From Coemansia sp. RSA 922 (lineage: Eukaryota > Kickxellomycota > Kickxellomycetes > Kickxellales > Kickxellaceae), in the NCBI GenBank assembly GCA_027577415.1, contig JANBQS010000027.1, positions 1 to 55,071 of the forward strand: a stretch of 55,071 nucleotides of DNA, given 5' to 3'. A program made the translations under genes and the position numbers. The notes under the pieces are model-generated. The model saw only the letters and a list, made by a program, of their open reading frames with translations, did not search any database and was not told the origin of the DNA. Each line of letters starts with the position of its first letter. Position 1 is the first letter of the stretch. Shown piece by piece: positions 19,736-29,410 of the stretch.

Positions 19736-20944
19736 ATGAAGTTTGCGCAGTGTTTGTTGGCGCTGGCAGCCGGACTGTCAGCAGTTCTGGCCAAGGACGA
19801 GACGCCCAACATGCATCGACTATTCAGACGCCAAGCTAGCACGACACCCAGCGACGTGAACGGATTCAAGGGGGCGATATTGTTGAAAAACGGACAGCAG
19901 ACCTCCTGCGAAGTAGCACTTATGCGCAGCACCTACGGATTTGTAGCTGCAGCGTGTATCGACTATTTGGACAGCGAAGCCAAAGCCATGAACCAAAGCA
20001 CAATCTACGAAGTAGCTATATCAGCCGGCAACCAAGTATCCTACGGTACGGTTCTGGTAAGCAAGATTACGCCGAACCCGCAGTATGATCCCAAGACGTT
20101 TGCGAATAACTTGGCGGTTATAGAGTTTTCGAATAACGGCGGACGCTATGACTTTGTCAACTATATTGCGTCGTGGCGACCTGATTGGACCAGTATGTAT
20201 TATGTTAGACGGTCGCTAGCGGGCAATGCGTGGAATATGCCTGTGGCTGCTTCCTACTCGGAGTCGTCGAGCGATTTGGTTAACTGTGCTCGTGCCAACA
20301 AGTTGTTCTTGTCGAATCAGAAAGACATGATGTGTAACCAAATGTCGACACCCTCCGCAGTCAACTCCACTTGCTCGGCGCCCTTTGGATCGGTGTATGG
20401 AGTAAACGGAGTCAATATTGCGATTGCCGCCTTGTACAGCCACAGTGCGGTCTACGGCAACAACAATAACATATGTGGCGGCGGCAATGTGTATAACTAC
20501 TATACGGTCATGGAGAACTATGTACATTGGGCAATGAGTGTACTCAAAACTCGTGTCCCAGTGTATCATACTCGTGTGGCGGAGTATACGGAGAACATGA
20601 ACCCCAATTACTCGATGACAATACCCGCTCAGCCCAGTGACATGGACGGCGTCAAAGTAGTGGGCGGCGATATTTACCACATCAAGACTGAAGACACGCC
20701 CAACCCCCAGCCTGAGACTGAAGAGACAAAGGAGGCAAAGTCAAGTGGACTATCGACTGTGGCCATCATTGCTATAGTGATTGGTATAGTGCTGCTCTTG
20801 GCGTTGGCGTATTATCTTTACAGAAAGAAGCAGCAAGGCAAGTTAGGCGGCATGTCTCGAGTACGTGCCTGGTGGCTATTCGGACGACTAGGCAACAGTG
20901 CACGTAATAGTCAGGGACCACCAGCATACCCAACATACTTTTAA
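19736..20944 (+). CDS. surface protein 6: inactive trypsin-fold ectodomain, short stalk, TM helix, PPxY tail
   Basis: The product has 402 residues from ATG 19736. After the signal peptide (about 1-20) comes a possible pro-segment ending FRRQ, then the trypsin-like domain (about 40-275) with GFVAAACI, FANNLAVIEF and CSAPFGSVYG at the former catalytic sites. This member has almost no Thr-rich stalk, only a short acidic linker, before the TM helix (about 338-359). The tail has MSRVRAWWLFGR and the C-terminus reads GPPAYPTYF, which contains PPxY. It is the most compact form and may resemble the ancestral layout, with the mucin stalk gained in the others; that is inference. GC and codon use are somewhat higher than in genes 1-3. 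Confidence 0.85.
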   Translation: MKFAQCLLALAAGLSAVLAKDETPNMHRLFRRQASTTPSDVNGFKGAILLKNGQQTSCEVALMRSTYGFVAAACIDYLDSEAKAMNQSTIYEVAISAGNQVSYGTVLVSKITPNPQYDPKTFANNLAVIEFSNNGGRYDFVNYIASWRPDWTSMYYVRRSLAGNAWNMPVAASYSESSSDLVNCARANKLFLSNQKDMMCNQMSTPSAVNSTCSAPFGSVYGVNGVNIAIAALYSHSAVYGNNNNICGGGNVYNYYTVMENYVHWAMSVLKTRVPVYHTRVAEYTENMNPNYSMTIPAQPSDMDGVKVVGGDIYHIKTEDTPNPQPETEETKEAKSSGLSTVAIIAIVIGIVLLLALAYYLYRKKQQGKLGGMSRVRAWWLFGRLGNSARNSQGPPAYPTYF

Positions 20945-21001
20945 AAAAAAAACATATTGTAGCAAAGTATATAAATGAATATAAAAAAAAAAAAAGAAAC
21001 C

Positions 21002-22384
21002 TTAGGGTTCAAGAGCTGGTACTACAACCTTGAGTTTGCCATTAGGTTTGATAAAAACCTGAGCACGGTCTCTGTCGTAGGTATCCCTTGGCACAAAAAA
21101 GTTTTTACAAAACACACGCGACACACCATGCGGCAAAATATGCGGATTGTGCTTCTCCCCAAGACCCGACCTAAGCGACGAAGACCTTGTCGAAGAGCGT
21201 ACCGTATCCGGCGACGAATGCATATGCCTAAGAACCTGAGGTCTGCCGTGCTCGCCTATAATGACCATCTGGTCGCCGATAAAGTCAACGTAGACGCGCT
21301 GCGCAACATCCGAGATCTTTGGAACATTGACTCTAAAGTCAGCCCTAGACGCCACATGAGTGTGCTCGGGAAAGTACTCTGAGGGCTTTGGCACAGTGAC
21401 AGAGTCGTCGAGGAACTCGTACTCGGGGAATAAACGAAAGTTTAGTTTGTGGAATCGCGCATTGGGGTTCGTTGGCTTTGGACACGATAGACAGGGAAGG
21501 AATTTACACCACGTGCAGCATGACTCGGCGGGCTTCGCTATAGGTCCGTCGGGCTTAGTACCAATAGGAATTATTGGCACTATGGGGTGGGACGGCTTCA
21601 CTGGCAAGGGCTTGGGTTTGTGGCACTCCACTGGCGGCGGTGGCGGCGATGGGTGGCAGTGAGTAGTAGGCTCGCAAGGGATGTGCTTTGTCGTAGTCGT
21701 CGTAGTCGTGGTCGTAGTAACCTTGACCTCATCCTCTTCTTCCTCTGCCCGCTGAGCATGGCAATGAGCAAAGTTATTACCAGTGAAGTGAGCCTGGGCT
21801 TCAGCGTGCATCTGCGCCTGTCTCTGCGAGTGCATAGCGTTATGCTGATGAGCGAAAACCTGGTTAACGTTATCCTGCCGCAGCTGAACATGACCCTGAG
21901 GAGGCTGAACGCAGTGGTTAGCAAAGGGTTTACCGTAAAAGGAGTCGTAGGCGGGAGTTCTCCACTTATTATCGGCAGCCATACGTAGCATCTCGGCATC
22001 CATATTAGCAAATCCAAACGACGAATCGCCCACAGTAGTCGTAGCCGAGCGTGCACGTACCCGACCGTTGGCAAAGGCAGAGTCAGTCACTGACTCTTCA
22101 GTACGAGCCTTGTATCCATTCTGGTGGCACATGCGGTGTTCGTGGTGACAGATGTCTACGCCACGGCAGACGTAGTCTTCGCATATCTCACAGCCAGATA
22201 CATAGGCAAAATGACTTCCTGTTCTTGAGTGTGAGGACGATGGACGGCTGTTGGTCTCGCAGAACAAGGGACGTGGCATGGCGGCGGGAGCGAATACACC
22301 AGGAGTCTTCATCTGTGAAGAAAACTCGTTGAGAAAGGCGGAGCTAGACCGTCGGTTAAAAATGTCATTGTGAAAGGCGCTCAT
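21002..22384 (-). CDS. Hsp20/alpha-crystallin-like protein with Cys/His-rich N-terminal region
   Basis: The product has 460 residues from the ATG at 22384. The upstream in-frame ATG at 22477 only adds a hydrophobic leader translation and is less likely. Residues 347-460 match the alpha-crystallin fold of small heat-shock proteins: RADFRVNVP, a MVIIGEHG strand, an insert of about 35 residues rich in Ser/Arg/His, then VFCKNFFVPRD and a final NGKLKVVVP strand. The N-terminal part has a dense Cys/His cluster (C65, C68, C73, C79, H80, H81, H83, C86, H87) that looks metal-binding, followed by His/Gln-rich and poly-Thr/Pro-rich low complexity. At 460 residues it is two to three times the usual sHsp length. 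A stress chaperone or a p23-like scaffold are both possible. It ends 57 bp from convergent surface gene 6. Confidence 0.7.
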   Translation of the reverse strand: MSAFHNDIFNRRSSSAFLNEFSSQMKTPGVFAPAAMPRPLFCETNSRPSSSHSRTGSHFAYVSGCEICEDYVCRGVDICHHEHRMCHQNGYKARTEESVTDSAFANGRVRARSATTTVGDSSFGFANMDAEMLRMAADNKWRTPAYDSFYGKPFANHCVQPPQGHVQLRQDNVNQVFAHQHNAMHSQRQAQMHAEAQAHFTGNNFAHCHAQRAEEEEDEVKVTTTTTTTTTTKHIPCEPTTHCHPSPPPPPVECHKPKPLPVKPSHPIVPIIPIGTKPDGPIAKPAESCCTWCKFLPCLSCPKPTNPNARFHKLNFRLFPEYEFLDDSVTVPKPSEYFPEHTHVASRADFRVNVPKISDVAQRVYVDFIGDQMVIIGEHGRPQVLRHMHSSPDTVRSSTRSSSLRSGLGEKHNPHILPHGVSRVFCKNFFVPRDTYDRDRAQVFIKPNGKLKVVVPALEP

Positions 22385-22721
22385 CCCAAGGCAATTTGAA
22401 AAAAATAATATATATATAAAAATGTGAATAAAGACAAAAAAAGAAAAAGATGTTTGGGTCTTGTTTACACTTTTCATGTCTGCGCACTATTTTTATTTAA
22501 TGGGGGGCGTTTTTGTTGAGTATAGTGGGGTAATTTAATCGGATGGATTAGCAATCGTGTGACAAACGGAGAAAAAGCCCGTGGCGCATATTCCGCAATG
22601 CACACGCGCTCAACGCCAGCTGCAAAAACAACAACCAGCTATTTTTTTTTCTTTGTACAACAGACACTTTTTTTTTTTCCACCTCAGTTAATAAATAATT
22701 TTTATATTTGTATTATTAATC
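22385..22721. other. divergent promoter region
   Basis: This 337-bp spacer separates the divergently transcribed Hsp20-like gene and the CSC1-like channel gene. It is AT-rich with T tracts near 22627-22680; no gene is seen. Confidence 0.55.
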
Positions 22722-25700
22722 ATGTCGTTGACAACGCCAGGGCCTACCACAGACATTGTAGTATCGGCGTCGCCTACGAGTACGATAAACATTGATGGAG
22801 AGTTTCTCTTCGACTGGGGCAATGCGCCAGGCACAGGGCCCTACTTTACAGCCAACAACGTGGACGCAGCGACGCAGCTAACGTCGGCAGCACTTATGGG
22901 GTCCATTTGTCTCATAGTATTCTCCTTCTTGCGAGTGCGGTGGCCCGAACTATACTCTCACAGACTCCGGCTTCGGCACATGCGGCCAGCCAACCTGCCT
23001 CGCACGCTGTTTGGGTGGGTATACCCAATGGTAACAATGTCCGACCGACACGTATTGGAGACGATGGGTCTGGACGCCGTTCTGTATTTGCGGGCGTACC
23101 GCATGTTTATCTACCTGTTTGCTATACTCAGTGTCCTTGGTATGGGCATCCTGTACCCAGTCAACTACTATTGGGGCGTTGAGGATGGAGCTGAAATGGG
23201 CGAGCACACAGTATTCGACTCGCCATTAGCCTACGTCGGTGACCTGAGTAGCGGGAGATACGCTGCTGCACATGTCGTGTTGGCGTACGTATTTGCACTT
23301 GTACTCTTTTTCTATATCGACCGGTTCTCACTCCACACTATCAGCATGCGGTGGCACTACTTGCTATTGACTAGGCGGTCGGGCAACTCGCGCACTTTGA
23401 TGGTTACGCATTTGCCGCGCGAATTGCGCTCAGAGCCAGCACTCACAGCCTTCATCAACGGCATGCAGATGGGCCACGTAGAGGCAGTCAATGTCGCCCC
23501 TGATACCGACGATTTGGATCAGGCGTTGGCGGACCGAGCGCAGAAACTGAATAAGCTCGAAACCGCCTACGCCCAGGCGCTCGGTAACCCGTGTCGCGCA
23601 CGGACCTACGACCCTGTTTTGCTGCGACGCGTGGCGCTGACTGATACCCCACACGCACGTGATGTCGAGCGACGGCTCTTGCACCGGTGGTCGAAAAAGT
23701 CGGCAAAGACACTGAAGGTACAACGGCCCACGGCGCTTGTTATGTGGCCGCCGCGCCGCGTCGACGCCATTGACTACTGGCGCGAGCAGCTGACGCTGGC
23801 CGACCGACGCGTACACAAGGCGCGGCAGAGCGCGCGGGAGTCGTGCGGATCTACTGCGTTCGTTACTATGCGGAGACCTGTTGACGCCTACGTCATCAGC
23901 CAGCTGAACGTGTATGCCAGGCCTAGTACGTGTAAGATTCGGATGGCGCCGGAAGCTCGTGCTATTGTATGGCGGAATGTGGGGAAGCCCTATTCCAAGA
24001 AAACACTCAGGCACATCGGCGGCCTGCTCATGACCGTAATGCTCTTGCTTTTGTGGTGTGTGCCCGTAGTGCTGATCTCGACGCTGATCTCGCTCCGCTT
24101 CCTTATAACTAGGGCGCCGGGACTGGCGGACGTAGTGAAGAACAACAAATTTGTGCGGTCGCTACTGAGTTATACTCTGCCGTCGCTTATCCTCACTATC
24201 TTTTTGACTATATTGCCGCGGCTGCTTTGGTCGTTTGTTCTTGTGGGTGGCGATCGCGCGTATTCGATTGCTGACAAGAATATGTGGATCAGACACTTGT
24301 ACTTTCTCGTCATCTACATTGTTATTATCCTTGGTATGTCAGGATCTATATGGACCGCCGTATACGATATGTTTACGGATTTTGGTAGCTTCTGGACCCG
24401 CATCGTCGCCGTGCTCCCCCAAATGGCCACTTGGTACTGTGTCTACGTTATGCTCTACGGCGCTGGCTACCAAGTCATGAAGCTATTGCACTTGAAATCG
24501 GTCTGTCGGTTTCTCTTCCACCAGGCGACTGCCAAAACGCCGCGTCAGTATATGAAGGCCATATCGCCGGTGTTTATCGACTGGGGTACGATACAGCCGC
24601 ATACGCTGTTGTTTTTCTTTATCGGTATACTCTACGCCCACCTCCAGCCGTTATTATTGCCGATGTGTACTTTGTATTTCGCGGTGGGACTTTTCGTCAT
24701 GAAGTACATGTGCGCGTACGCCTGGTATTTCCGACAACAAGTAGCCGGCGCCCTATGGCCTGTCATAACGAGGCGCATGGTAGTCTGCATACTACTCTAT
24801 CAGGCGCTGATAACGGCAGTGTTTTCGTCCAACAATAATCGGTGGTTCGTTGCGCCGATGATCGTATTGATGCTATTCACCTGGTATTACTTTTGGGTGC
24901 GGTGCCCACATCTGCGGCAGCTAAGCGAGACTCTTCCATTACAGCTGATGAGAGAAGCCGAACGTCGACGCGCTTTTGTATTGGCCCAAGAATCCAACTC
25001 TCCTTGCACTGAGCCAGAGTGCCAGGCTCCAGAGTTGGGCAGTAGCAGAGTGGCTCATGTGCCGAGGACTAGGAGCTGGTTGGCACAGATCACTGTTAAC
25101 GGATTGGTTCATCCTATTCAGGCTCTAGTACGGTCTGCGTCGTATTCGCTCATGTGGCTGCAGGGCGACCCCGCTGCTTTACTGTGGGCGCATATGGACG
25201 ACTACGCATTTCCCGAACGCGTCTCCAGACTAACTACTCACCCTGCCGGCCGCTCTCGCCAGGATCCTACGCAGGCCAAGGCGCAACCAGGGTCGCTATT
25301 CGATATAGTAAAATCGGCGGCGAAGGGACTGCCCAGTGGCATAGTATCGGTAGCAAGAGAGTTTTTCATGGATTTCGGCATTCCCCGCGCTCACCTAGAT
25401 AGCAGCGTATCAGGATATCCCCAAGTATCGGCGCCTATGGATACAACTGATTTTTGTCTAGCACCAGCCGCTAGTGCTCCCCGTATGGGCGTTCGCATCT
25501 ACAGTGCTGCTACTGTAATGCCGGCATTGGATCCATCGACTTTGAGGCCGACTGCTATGCAATACCAGCAGCATAGTAGCGAATTGCCGCATGGTACAAA
25601 GATGAATAGGAAGCATACGGATTTCGCACAACCCAATCAGTCCTACGTAAAGGGTGTAATGGATTCGACACCCTTTTCTTATATACATCCTGGTCTTTAC

Positions 25701-26219
25701 GGCGACCTACCCTCTTTGTGGCTGCCTGTGGCTCATCTCAAGCGTCGGTCCGAGAATAAGCGCTCTACTAAACAGAAACTAGTAGATGCGAGACGGACAT
25801 TGGCCGGACTGCTTGAAGATAATATTATTGGGGAGCAGACGGCCGACAAGATACGACATAGACGGCGTAGGGACTCTACTGGGCCTACGCCACCTTTGGC
25901 TATTGCTTTCGCCGAAAGTCCTGGTGAGAAGCATGAGGATGGCGATGTTTTGCGTGTCATGGAAGATATTCATGTCGCTAGTGAGTGTGGTCGCTTGGGT
26001 ATTGACCCCCAGCTTATTGCGCAGTGGGATCCTACGGGTCTGCATCGTTGTCAGAGTACTATCGATACTAGTCATGTTGCGCCGTCGGTTGCTTCGTCGG
26101 AGGAGAACCCACTTGTCTCGGATACTGCGACTACTGCGGATGAATATGGAGTATTGTCGGATAGCGAGTCTGATAACTCTGATTCGGAGGCTTCTGACAT
26201 GTCACCACGAGTTGTTTGA
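22722..26219 (+). CDS. CSC1/TMEM63-type ion channel (RSN1/DUF221 family)
   Basis: The product has 1165 residues. The family comprises osmosensitive or mechanosensitive cation channels of the plasma membrane and endomembranes, structurally related to TMEM16. An N-terminal three-helix region (TM about 52-72, 125-150 and 183-203) contains the family-typical stretch GLDAVLYLRAYRMFIYLF. It is followed by a cytosolic RRM-like domain (about 220-410, starting SRTLMVTHLPRELR) and a long multi-helix block (about 425-730, from HIGGLLMTVMLLLLW). The remaining 430 residues are a polar, probably disordered cytosolic tail that ends in an acidic Ser/Asp-rich patch. Such a long tail suggests regulation by phosphorylation. 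The ATG at 22722 follows an AT-rich leader and matches the short luminal N-terminus of the family. Confidence 0.88.
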   Translation: MSLTTPGPTTDIVVSASPTSTINIDGEFLFDWGNAPGTGPYFTANNVDAATQLTSAALMGSICLIVFSFLRVRWPELYSHRLRLRHMRPANLPRTLFGWVYPMVTMSDRHVLETMGLDAVLYLRAYRMFIYLFAILSVLGMGILYPVNYYWGVEDGAEMGEHTVFDSPLAYVGDLSSGRYAAAHVVLAYVFALVLFFYIDRFSLHTISMRWHYLLLTRRSGNSRTLMVTHLPRELRSEPALTAFINGMQMGHVEAVNVAPDTDDLDQALADRAQKLNKLETAYAQALGNPCRARTYDPVLLRRVALTDTPHARDVERRLLHRWSKKSAKTLKVQRPTALVMWPPRRVDAIDYWREQLTLADRRVHKARQSARESCGSTAFVTMRRPVDAYVISQLNVYARPSTCKIRMAPEARAIVWRNVGKPYSKKTLRHIGGLLMTVMLLLLWCVPVVLISTLISLRFLITRAPGLADVVKNNKFVRSLLSYTLPSLILTIFLTILPRLLWSFVLVGGDRAYSIADKNMWIRHLYFLVIYIVIILGMSGSIWTAVYDMFTDFGSFWTRIVAVLPQMATWYCVYVMLYGAGYQVMKLLHLKSVCRFLFHQATAKTPRQYMKAISPVFIDWGTIQPHTLLFFFIGILYAHLQPLLLPMCTLYFAVGLFVMKYMCAYAWYFRQQVAGALWPVITRRMVVCILLYQALITAVFSSNNNRWFVAPMIVLMLFTWYYFWVRCPHLRQLSETLPLQLMREAERRRAFVLAQESNSPCTEPECQAPELGSSRVAHVPRTRSWLAQITVNGLVHPIQALVRSASYSLMWLQGDPAALLWAHMDDYAFPERVSRLTTHPAGRSRQDPTQAKAQPGSLFDIVKSAAKGLPSGIVSVAREFFMDFGIPRAHLDSSVSGYPQVSAPMDTTDFCLAPAASAPRMGVRIYSAATVMPALDPSTLRPTAMQYQQHSSELPHGTKMNRKHTDFAQPNQSYVKGVMDSTPFSYIHPGLYGDLPSLWLPVAHLKRRSENKRSTKQKLVDARRTLAGLLEDNIIGEQTADKIRHRRRRDSTGPTPPLAIAFAESPGEKHEDGDVLRVMEDIHVASECGRLGIDPQLIAQWDPTGLHRCQSTIDTSHVAPSVASSEENPLVSDTATTADEYGVLSDSESDNSDSEASDMSPRVV

Positions 26220-26476
26220 ATAAAAGAAAAAAGAGCTTTATTGAATATAAAGACTTCTTTACAAAATGAACACTTTTGTTTTTGATTAAAAAGACTTGCT
26301 TTATTCTAAAAAAGAATAAGAAGAAAAAAGAAAAGCACGTCTTTATAAAAAGCACATTTTGTGATAAAGCATGTTTAAAGTGTGTTGAACAATGAGAGGA
26401 ATAATTGCCACACTTTCTCTTCTTCTTCTTGCTCAATATACTTTTATTTATAAACTTTTATTTTATTTTATTCATT

Positions 26477-26908
26477 ATGTCGTGCTTCAACAAATCGCCC
26501 AAATACACCGCCGGATACTCTACGCTGATTAAAAGTATAGGTATAGACAAAAAGATAGCCACATACATGTTTGATGGCGCCGCATGCCTAACCAACACTT
26601 GCTTATTCGATTTCTACATACCCGGCTCCTTCGTATTTGCCATCAACACCGAGAGTCGGACTTTGGATTTGGTGCAGACTGTAGATAGCGAAAAGGTCCA
26701 TGAAGTATGTGCGCTATTGCCACCTACTAGCTGTAGATACTTTGTTTTTAGACGGGCTGCTGGTATGCGGAACAAACACTCGGTAGTGGTCGTGGCATGG
26801 CTACCACAACAGGCGGATATTAGCGAGAGGGTATTGTATAAAGCTAATGTCAATGACTTGTGTGCACAGATACGTAGAGTAGACCATACATTTGAGATTT
26901 ACAATTAA
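26477..26908 (+). CDS. divergent ADF/cofilin-like small protein
   Basis: The product has 143 residues from ATG 26477, the size of an ADF/cofilin. Several landmarks line up in order with the actin-depolymerising-factor homology fold: a central FVFAINTESRTLDLVQT strand pair, then LLPPTSCRYFVFRR (cofilins have LPEDDCRYAVYDF), then KHSVVVVAWLPQQADISERV (cofilins have K-FISWSPD-A-V-KML), then LYKANVNDLCAQIRRV (cofilins have YASSKDALRRALNGV). The N-terminal part is lengthened by a Cys-containing insert. The basic actin-contact residues of the long helix are poorly kept, so actin binding may be altered or lost. This is recognition by pattern only, without an alignment search. The gene stands alone between the channel gene and an F-box gene. 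Confidence 0.55.
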   Translation: MSCFNKSPKYTAGYSTLIKSIGIDKKIATYMFDGAACLTNTCLFDFYIPGSFVFAINTESRTLDLVQTVDSEKVHEVCALLPPTSCRYFVFRRAAGMRNKHSVVVVAWLPQQADISERVLYKANVNDLCAQIRRVDHTFEIYN

Positions 26909-27099
26909 AAGAGCGGATTGACAATGGGGTATTCGGAAATTGTGATTTCCAAAAAATAATATCTGAATAGAGGCTTTTTTTTTTCTTCTCTCTTTCACTT
27001 TAATTGTTCGTGCGTCAATACAATTTTTTATTTTCTCCACATACCTTTCTTGTCTTCTCCTTGTAGTTTTCCACCCCCTTTTTTTTATTCTCTTTTTTG

Positions 27100-28962
27100 A
27101 TGCTGCCCCTTATTGATCGTTTGGAAGAACGTATACTCGATCGTATTATCGCCTACGCATGTTACACCAACGATACTAGGCGACTTGCCGACTACAAACG
27201 TCTGCTTCCTCTGGCAGCAGTAAATCGTCTCTGGCGTCAACTCGCCCACACCCACATATACTCGACTCTAGTTATCGAATGTCAGTCGACGCCTATTCTA
27301 TCTCCAAAACCCGAGCCCAAACTACGCTCCAAAGCCATGGGCGTAGTAGTATGGAACCGCTCAGATAAAACTGGAGTCTTGCCGTTGACCAAAACTACCA
27401 GCAGCTCGACGACAGTAACAACGGCCATGGCTATATCGTGGCATACCAATTTGGGCTTGATCTTGGGTGGCCAAAAACCGTCCAAGCTGACTAGACGACT
27501 TTGTATCCAGGCCTTTGACACAGTACCTGATTACTCGACGCTTTTGGACACGTTAAGTAGTGGGCTTGGTCAGCACCAATGGACAGATATAGTGCAGATT
27601 GACATACGCGATTACTCTGGACTACGCCGCAATTCGCCGCCGGATTTGGCAGCTGTTGTTAATAGCATTACGTCTAGTCGCAGCAGCAGTAGCAGCAGTC
27701 TGTCGCCTATGGCAGTGGCAGCGCGTATTCACAAACCCGGTCATACGCACGTCAACTCCAATCTAACGAAGCTGACTACGCTGATATCCAAACACTTGCC
27801 AAACGTCACGGCGGTTGCCAGCGATCCATGGGAATGCAGTCCCAGCAGTCGTCTTGTGGCGGGCCACTTGACCAGTCAGTATTTCAGTCAACTTCTCGTA
27901 TGCCACGCTCCGATACTCGCCCCTCTGGCGCGCCCAAAAGACCCATGTACTTGTAACCTGTCGTCGCTCAGTATCCAGACCTCCATACTGCAGTCGTCTG
28001 GAGCCAATGTTATTACGGCGGCACAACTACGTACGCTAAAACTACTGCAGGCCGAAGCGTTTTTCTCATGGGAAGCGTTTAGTTCGGATGCAACCTTGGT
28101 GTTTACTAACTTGACGTCGCTTACGATCGACTTTGAAAAGGACCATGTCGCCAACGATTCGCATAAATACGATGCACAAAAGGGCGGCCAAAATCCACGA
28201 GTCTCTATGGGCATCGACAAGCGACGCATACTGTTCCCCAAACTGACCAATTTGTGTGTACGCAAGCTGCCGTATACGTATCCGGAGGCCTGGGCCATGT
28301 TTCTCGACTCGCCTATCAGAAATCTTGCACTAGCTGGCAAGTTCGCTCATATCCGGTACCTTGACACGAGAGTATTGCGCCAGTTGGATATATTCGATAT
28401 GCACGTTTATTTGAGCGAAAAGTCATTTGGCAAGTTTACTTCATTTGTCAAGACCGTTCTTTCCGTCGCTTCGTCGGTTAGGAGTGCTTGGATCCGACAT
28501 TCAGAGGTATTCCCCATATCGGTTCCCGAAGTATGCGCATGGACCGGGCTACAAGAACTAAACATTACCGCCTATATACCTACGTTTACGCTTTTGGCCC
28601 TTGTTTCTCAGTTGCCAGAGTTAAAGCGATTGATTGCGCAGCGGATTGCCTGCGACGATAGTGAAGCTATATTGGAGTCGGAGTCGGGCCCGTTCCATGT
28701 GGAGCCTGGCGCTGTGGCGAGTACCAGTGTCCGCGACTTGCAGTTGCATATGGGTGGAAGCAAACCCCGTGTAACTACACTACAGACTATTATCTATGTC
28801 GTGCTGTGTATGCCGCGTTTAAAACAATTGGCGGTTAAGCAGGCCTACAGAAAGGATATACGTTTGTTTATTCGCCGGCATGCTGCCGAGTACCCCGAGT
28901 TGCTGAATTTGGACTATGTACATCATATCAATATGAAGTCGGTACCAGCACAATTACTGTAA
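27100..28962 (+). CDS. F-box-like/LRR protein
   Basis: The product has 620 residues. Translation should start at ATG 27100. The N-terminus fits an F-box (LPLIDRLEERILDRIIAYAC, then LLPLAAVNRLWRQLAHTHIY), the motif that docks on Skp1 in SCF ubiquitin ligases. The rest has loosely spaced leucine-rich strands (for example LTNLTSLTIDF, FPKLTNLCVRKL, LQELNI, LPELKRLI, MPRLKQLAV) forming a probable substrate-binding solenoid. A Ser-rich insert lies near residue 200. No closer assignment is possible. It differs clearly from the other F-box genes in this window, lacking the PYPF.D..LFRGN signature they share. Confidence 0.65.
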   Translation: MLPLIDRLEERILDRIIAYACYTNDTRRLADYKRLLPLAAVNRLWRQLAHTHIYSTLVIECQSTPILSPKPEPKLRSKAMGVVVWNRSDKTGVLPLTKTTSSSTTVTTAMAISWHTNLGLILGGQKPSKLTRRLCIQAFDTVPDYSTLLDTLSSGLGQHQWTDIVQIDIRDYSGLRRNSPPDLAAVVNSITSSRSSSSSSLSPMAVAARIHKPGHTHVNSNLTKLTTLISKHLPNVTAVASDPWECSPSSRLVAGHLTSQYFSQLLVCHAPILAPLARPKDPCTCNLSSLSIQTSILQSSGANVITAAQLRTLKLLQAEAFFSWEAFSSDATLVFTNLTSLTIDFEKDHVANDSHKYDAQKGGQNPRVSMGIDKRRILFPKLTNLCVRKLPYTYPEAWAMFLDSPIRNLALAGKFAHIRYLDTRVLRQLDIFDMHVYLSEKSFGKFTSFVKTVLSVASSVRSAWIRHSEVFPISVPEVCAWTGLQELNITAYIPTFTLLALVSQLPELKRLIAQRIACDDSEAILESESGPFHVEPGAVASTSVRDLQLHMGGSKPRVTTLQTIIYVVLCMPRLKQLAVKQAYRKDIRLFIRRHAAEYPELLNLDYVHHINMKSVPAQLL

Positions 28963-29193
28963 GATTGAATAAATACCAACATTGTGCTACTTTAATGTTT
29001 GCTTAGAGTAGAGACAGGTTAACAGGAAAAATAATAAATTAGCTATTTACCTGAATGGCAGGAGGGGTGAAAAAATTACTTGAATGACAGGCGAAGCTGA
29101 GAGAGGGGGGGTTAGTCAGTTCAAAGACTAATTTGCTATTTGCCTTCCCTACTTTTCGTTTCTTTCAAGAGGAGCAAGCTACTTGCACTGAAG

Positions 29194-29410
29194 CATGACA
29201 ATTCGGAAATTTAATACTTGAAGAGCCATGCAATCTTTAAAGCAAAGAAAGCAAGTAATTGTTTTAATCCGATTCCCTGCAATAGATGTGCAAAGTGCTT
29301 AAAAAGGAAGCCGCTAATTCAAACAGACATGTCAATTCGGAAATTTAATACTTGAAGGGCCATGTTGGCGACGCCCATCCTTTGAAGCAAAGAAAGCAAG
29401 TAAATTGTTT
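29194..29410. repeat. pair of imperfect direct repeats
   Basis: Copy A (about 29194-29263) and copy B (about 29328-29410) share CATG[AT]CAATTCGGAAATTT, then AATACTTGAAG[AG]GCCATG, then AAAGAAAGCAAGTAA. Copy B carries about 12 extra bases in the middle. The AAAGCAAGTAA element also occurs in the 40.2-40.8 kb repeats. Confidence 0.8.

Noticed and set aside
10620..20500. Active serine protease function for the trypsin-fold proteins
   Set aside because: The His, Asp and Ser motifs are replaced in all four copies, so annotation as peptidases from fold similarity would be misleading.
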